A stretch of 64,000 bases of DNA from the NCBI GenBank assembly GCA_937868765.1, contig CALMNL010000006.1, positions 1 through 64,000 on the forward strand. Reading direction: 5' to 3'. This DNA is from an uncultured Desulfatitalea sp. (GTDB lineage: Bacteria; Desulfobacterota; Desulfobacteria; Desulfobacterales; Desulfosarcinaceae). This document shows positions 61,946 to 64,000 of the stretch, in pieces; within the stretch, counting starts at the first letter, position 1; each line of letters opens with the position of its first letter. The position numbers and the translations under genes were made by a program. Below the pieces are notes generated by a model. The model searched no databases. It was not told the DNA's origin and saw only the letters and a program-made list of their open reading frames with translations.

Positions 61946-64000
61946 TCATTTGCGCAAGGTGTAGACCGCTTCATGCTTCATATGAGAGAAATGGATGACA
62001 CCGCTTTTGACCATGTCCCACAGGCACGTGGCCACTTCCTTCTGATCCTCCTGCACCTGGCCGGTGAGCTGGTCCAGGTTGAAGGGGCCTTTGGCCTTCC
62101 GGAAGACCATCAGCAGGCGCTGCTGCAGAAACTCTTCGGCCAGCACCTTGGAGAAATCGCGATCGTAGTCCAGGGCATGGCGCTGATCGCCGCGATAGAT
62201 TTCCTCCCATGGTCTTCGCAGACCGGCCGAGAGCAGATGGCGCACCCGGGTGTTGTTGCGGATCAGGCCGTAGAGGGCGTCCAGTTTGTTTTGATTCTCC
62301 AGGCTTTTCGGAATCGGGCCCATGGCGGCGATGCTGCGGGTGAAACTGTCCATGGTCTTGACGAAATCCAGGGGGTGATTCAAATCCGCATGGGCCAGAG
62401 CGATGCGCCGCCGGTCGAAACCGCACAGGCTCAGGAGCTTTTTAATCGTGCTGACCCGGGCCCAGGCGTGATCCAGCCCGTAGGAGTGGTGGCATGTTTC
62501 GGGCAGGCATCCGACCAGCAGCAACCCCGAGGCTCCTTCCTTGAAGGCGCGGGCCATGGCGCAGGCATCGATTTGACCGACACACGGCACGCCCAGCAGG
62601 TAGATGCGTGGATCGTACTTGAGGGCCTGCTTGCCGGCCACGTCGGCAGCCGGCAATCCGCCCCACCCGCAGACAAAGGCCATGCTTTCGTCCGGGCCCA
62701 GTCGCTGGGCCAGGGCGGCCACCCGCGCTTCACGCTGATCGTTGCTGTTGTTCTGTAGCACCAGGGCGTGATAGGGGCAGGCGGCCGCGCAAGTGCCGCC
62801 GCCGGTGCACACCATGGGATCGACGATGCGCGGTAATCCGCCCCCGGGACCATCGGCCACGCCGATGCCGCCGCAGTCGCACAACTCCTGGCACTGGCCG
62901 CACCCGATGCATTTTTCCGGGTCGACCACGCAGACCACCCGGGGCACGAACAGATCGCCCTGGGCCGATTTGTGGAACATCTCGGCCGTCTTGGCCGCGG
63001 CCTTGCGGCCCTGAGCCAGGGTGTCTTGCAAGCTGCACGGCAATCGGGCGCTGCCGGCCAGATAGGTCTCTTCCCGGCCGACCATTTCCGGTCGCACGCG
63101 GGCATGATGGCCGGTGAGAAAGCGGCCGTGCTTGTGGACCAAACCGAGGATGTGGGCCGTATTCAGGGCCTGACCCGAGACCATGCGCTGAGGGGACAGG
63201 ACCAGGTAGTCCCAGAGAATTTCATGTTCCACATGATCCGACAGGTTGCAGAAGGTCAGGTACCCATCCTGGACGGTGGGCTGCATGGCCTTGTCATAGG
63301 GGACCCACAGGATGTCCAGCGCACGGTTCTGGGCCCGTTCCGCCGCGGTGAGCGGTACCTCCATCTGCTGGTTGTAAAGCATGACCACTTTCGAAGTCGG
63401 GGCGCACTGGCGGATGTGCACGCCCATCTGCCAGGCGGTTTTGGCGGACAGGGCGGCGAACTCCGGCTGCCCGATCTCGTAATCGCTGACCCAAAAGACC
63501 ACCGTGCCCTTGGGCGCCCCTGATTTCTGGATGTGCCGTTCCATTTCCGAAGGGATCATGACCTTGACACCGTCGTGACCGAAGCCGGGGCCAGGCAGAC
63601 CGAACTGGGCGTCCAGGCAGGCGATGATAGCGCCGGCGGCAAATTTTTCGGTCTCTCCGTTCGGGTTGGTGAACGTCAGATGGTAATCGCCGGTCACGCC
63701 CGAGAGCATCTCCAGTTTGTATCCCACCAGCAGGGTGGCACAGGGATTGGACAAGCCTTCTTTGACGATCTTCTTCAAACGGTCATGGGAAACCCGCTCG
63801 CCCGGATAAGTTTCATGAACCGTGTCCACGATGTCGTCCGGATCGTTGCTGGGTACGGTCAGCAGATAATCGATCTTGTGGCGGGCGAGTTCGGCGGCGG
63901 CCGGGTAGGCGGCGATTCCGTCACCCACGATCATCACCGGCCCCTGGATTTTGGCCCGGGTCAGGCTGCTGGGGTGCAGGGCGTTCATTTCGGATACTGC
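61946..64000 (-). CDS. HdrA/MvhD-like Fe-S protein, divergent (5' end possibly beyond window)
   Basis: The frame is open to the window edge; the first Met inside is at 63988 but has no ribosome site, so the true start may be outside. The N-terminal part has a weakened dinucleotide fold (MIVGDGIAAYPAAAELARH) instead of the FAD motif GGGxAG of HdrA. Then come two ferredoxin motifs, the first normal (CIGCGQCQELC), the second CTGGGTCAAAC with Gly where a Cys is expected. The C-terminal MvhD/FrhD-like domain keeps PCVG and GCLPETCHHS but has CGWG in place of CxxC. It likely passes electrons in an Hdr-type complex, but with reduced or altered cofactors. The NifU-like gene follows by overlap. Confidence 0.8.
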   Translation of the reverse strand, partial: AVSEMNALHPSSLTRAKIQGPVMIVGDGIAAYPAAAELARHKIDYLLTVPSNDPDDIVDTVHETYPGERVSHDRLKKIVKEGLSNPCATLLVGYKLEMLSGVTGDYHLTFTNPNGETEKFAAGAIIACLDAQFGLPGPGFGHDGVKVMIPSEMERHIQKSGAPKGTVVFWVSDYEIGQPEFAALSAKTAWQMGVHIRQCAPTSKVVMLYNQQMEVPLTAAERAQNRALDILWVPYDKAMQPTVQDGYLTFCNLSDHVEHEILWDYLVLSPQRMVSGQALNTAHILGLVHKHGRFLTGHHARVRPEMVGREETYLAGSARLPCSLQDTLAQGRKAAAKTAEMFHKSAQGDLFVPRVVCVVDPEKCIGCGQCQELCDCGGIGVADGPGGGLPRIVDPMVCTGGGTCAAACPYHALVLQNNSNDQREARVAALAQRLGPDESMAFVCGWGGLPAADVAGKQALKYDPRIYLLGVPCVGQIDACAMARAFKEGASGLLLVGCLPETCHHSYGLDHAWARVSTIKKLLSLCGFDRRRIALAHADLNHPLDFVKTMDSFTRSIAAMGPIPKSLENQNKLDALYGLIRNNTRVRHLLSAGLRRPWEEIYRGDQRHALDYDRDFSKVLAEEFLQQRLLMVFRKAKGPFNLDQLTGQVQEDQKEVATCLWDMVKSGVIHFSHMKHEAVYTLRK

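Noticed and set aside
1-64000. CRISPR arrays, tRNA/rRNA genes, insertion sequences, integrase attachment sites
   Set aside because: None found when reading both strands; no regularly spaced repeats and no transposase or integrase motifs. Small RNAs could be missed by eye.

Overview
The window reads as chromosome of a strictly anaerobic, high-GC Desulfobacterota (sulfate-reducer type, Desulfosarcina/Desulfatitalea-like). The evidence is a bacterial-type CODH/acetyl-CoA synthase cluster with its corrinoid protein and methyltransferase, Hdr-like Fe-S proteins, TRAP and Liv transporters, and selenocysteine (Sec) use. The genus is inference from gene content. No rRNA, tRNA, CRISPR array, transposase or prophage was seen.

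Layout. 1-2.5 kb: the start of a patatin-like gene and a lower-GC patch with a small membrane protein, a TetR regulator and a near-palindromic operator. 2.5-8 kb: DUF2760 plus two divergent Hsp70 proteins. 8.4-16.2 kb: trpS, an SDR, a UROD/MetE-like protein, a HEAT-repeat/HD-GYP pair and a TauE-like permease. 16.3-24 kb: small proteins, aroE-aroK, an AhpD-like protein, an SDR, a large FAD/Fe-S dehydrogenase and a DJ-1/PfpI protein. 24.2-29.9 kb: a TetR regulator and a complete Liv ABC transporter. 29.9-35.9 kb: a selenium-centred locus. 36-45.7 kb (minus strand): a secreted protein and the Wood-Ljungdahl genes acsD-cooS-acsB-acsC-acsE. 46.3-49.3 kb: a TakP-like TRAP transporter. 49.5-57.6 kb: rmuC, a four-gene roadblock/sensor operon, a thioredoxin-HEAT protein, a sorbosone-dehydrogenase-like protein and an MBL hydrolase. 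57.8-64 kb: a sigma-54 activator and the Hdr-like genes it probably controls, with NifX-like and NifU-like proteins and an HdrA/MvhD-like protein running off the edge.

Main discovery. Three genes contain an in-frame TGA best read as Sec, each followed by a hairpin with the geometry of a bacterial SECIS. (1) SelD, a known Sec site. (2) An HdrCB/CCG-domain Fe-S protein whose usual ECGH motif reads E-Sec-G-H. (3) A MerB-like organomercurial lyase (30760-31404) in which the residue equivalent to catalytic Cys159 is Sec. Spacing between its C103, D106, C124 and U166 equals MerB C96, D99, C117 and C159, and the read-through length is 214 residues against 212 for MerB. Conventional gene calling would cut genes 2 and 3 at the TGA.

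The MerB-like selenoprotein lies between a membrane/Fe-S/membrane triple fusion (TVP38/TMEM64 + HdrD/GlpC-like + C-terminal membrane domain) and a YdjY-like exported protein. This operon is divergent from selD-yedF across a short intergenic region holding a perfect 10-bp inverted repeat. I propose this locus (29.9-35.9 kb) as a previously undescribed selenium/mercury or selenium/organometal handling system. The gene layout is seen; the function is inferred.
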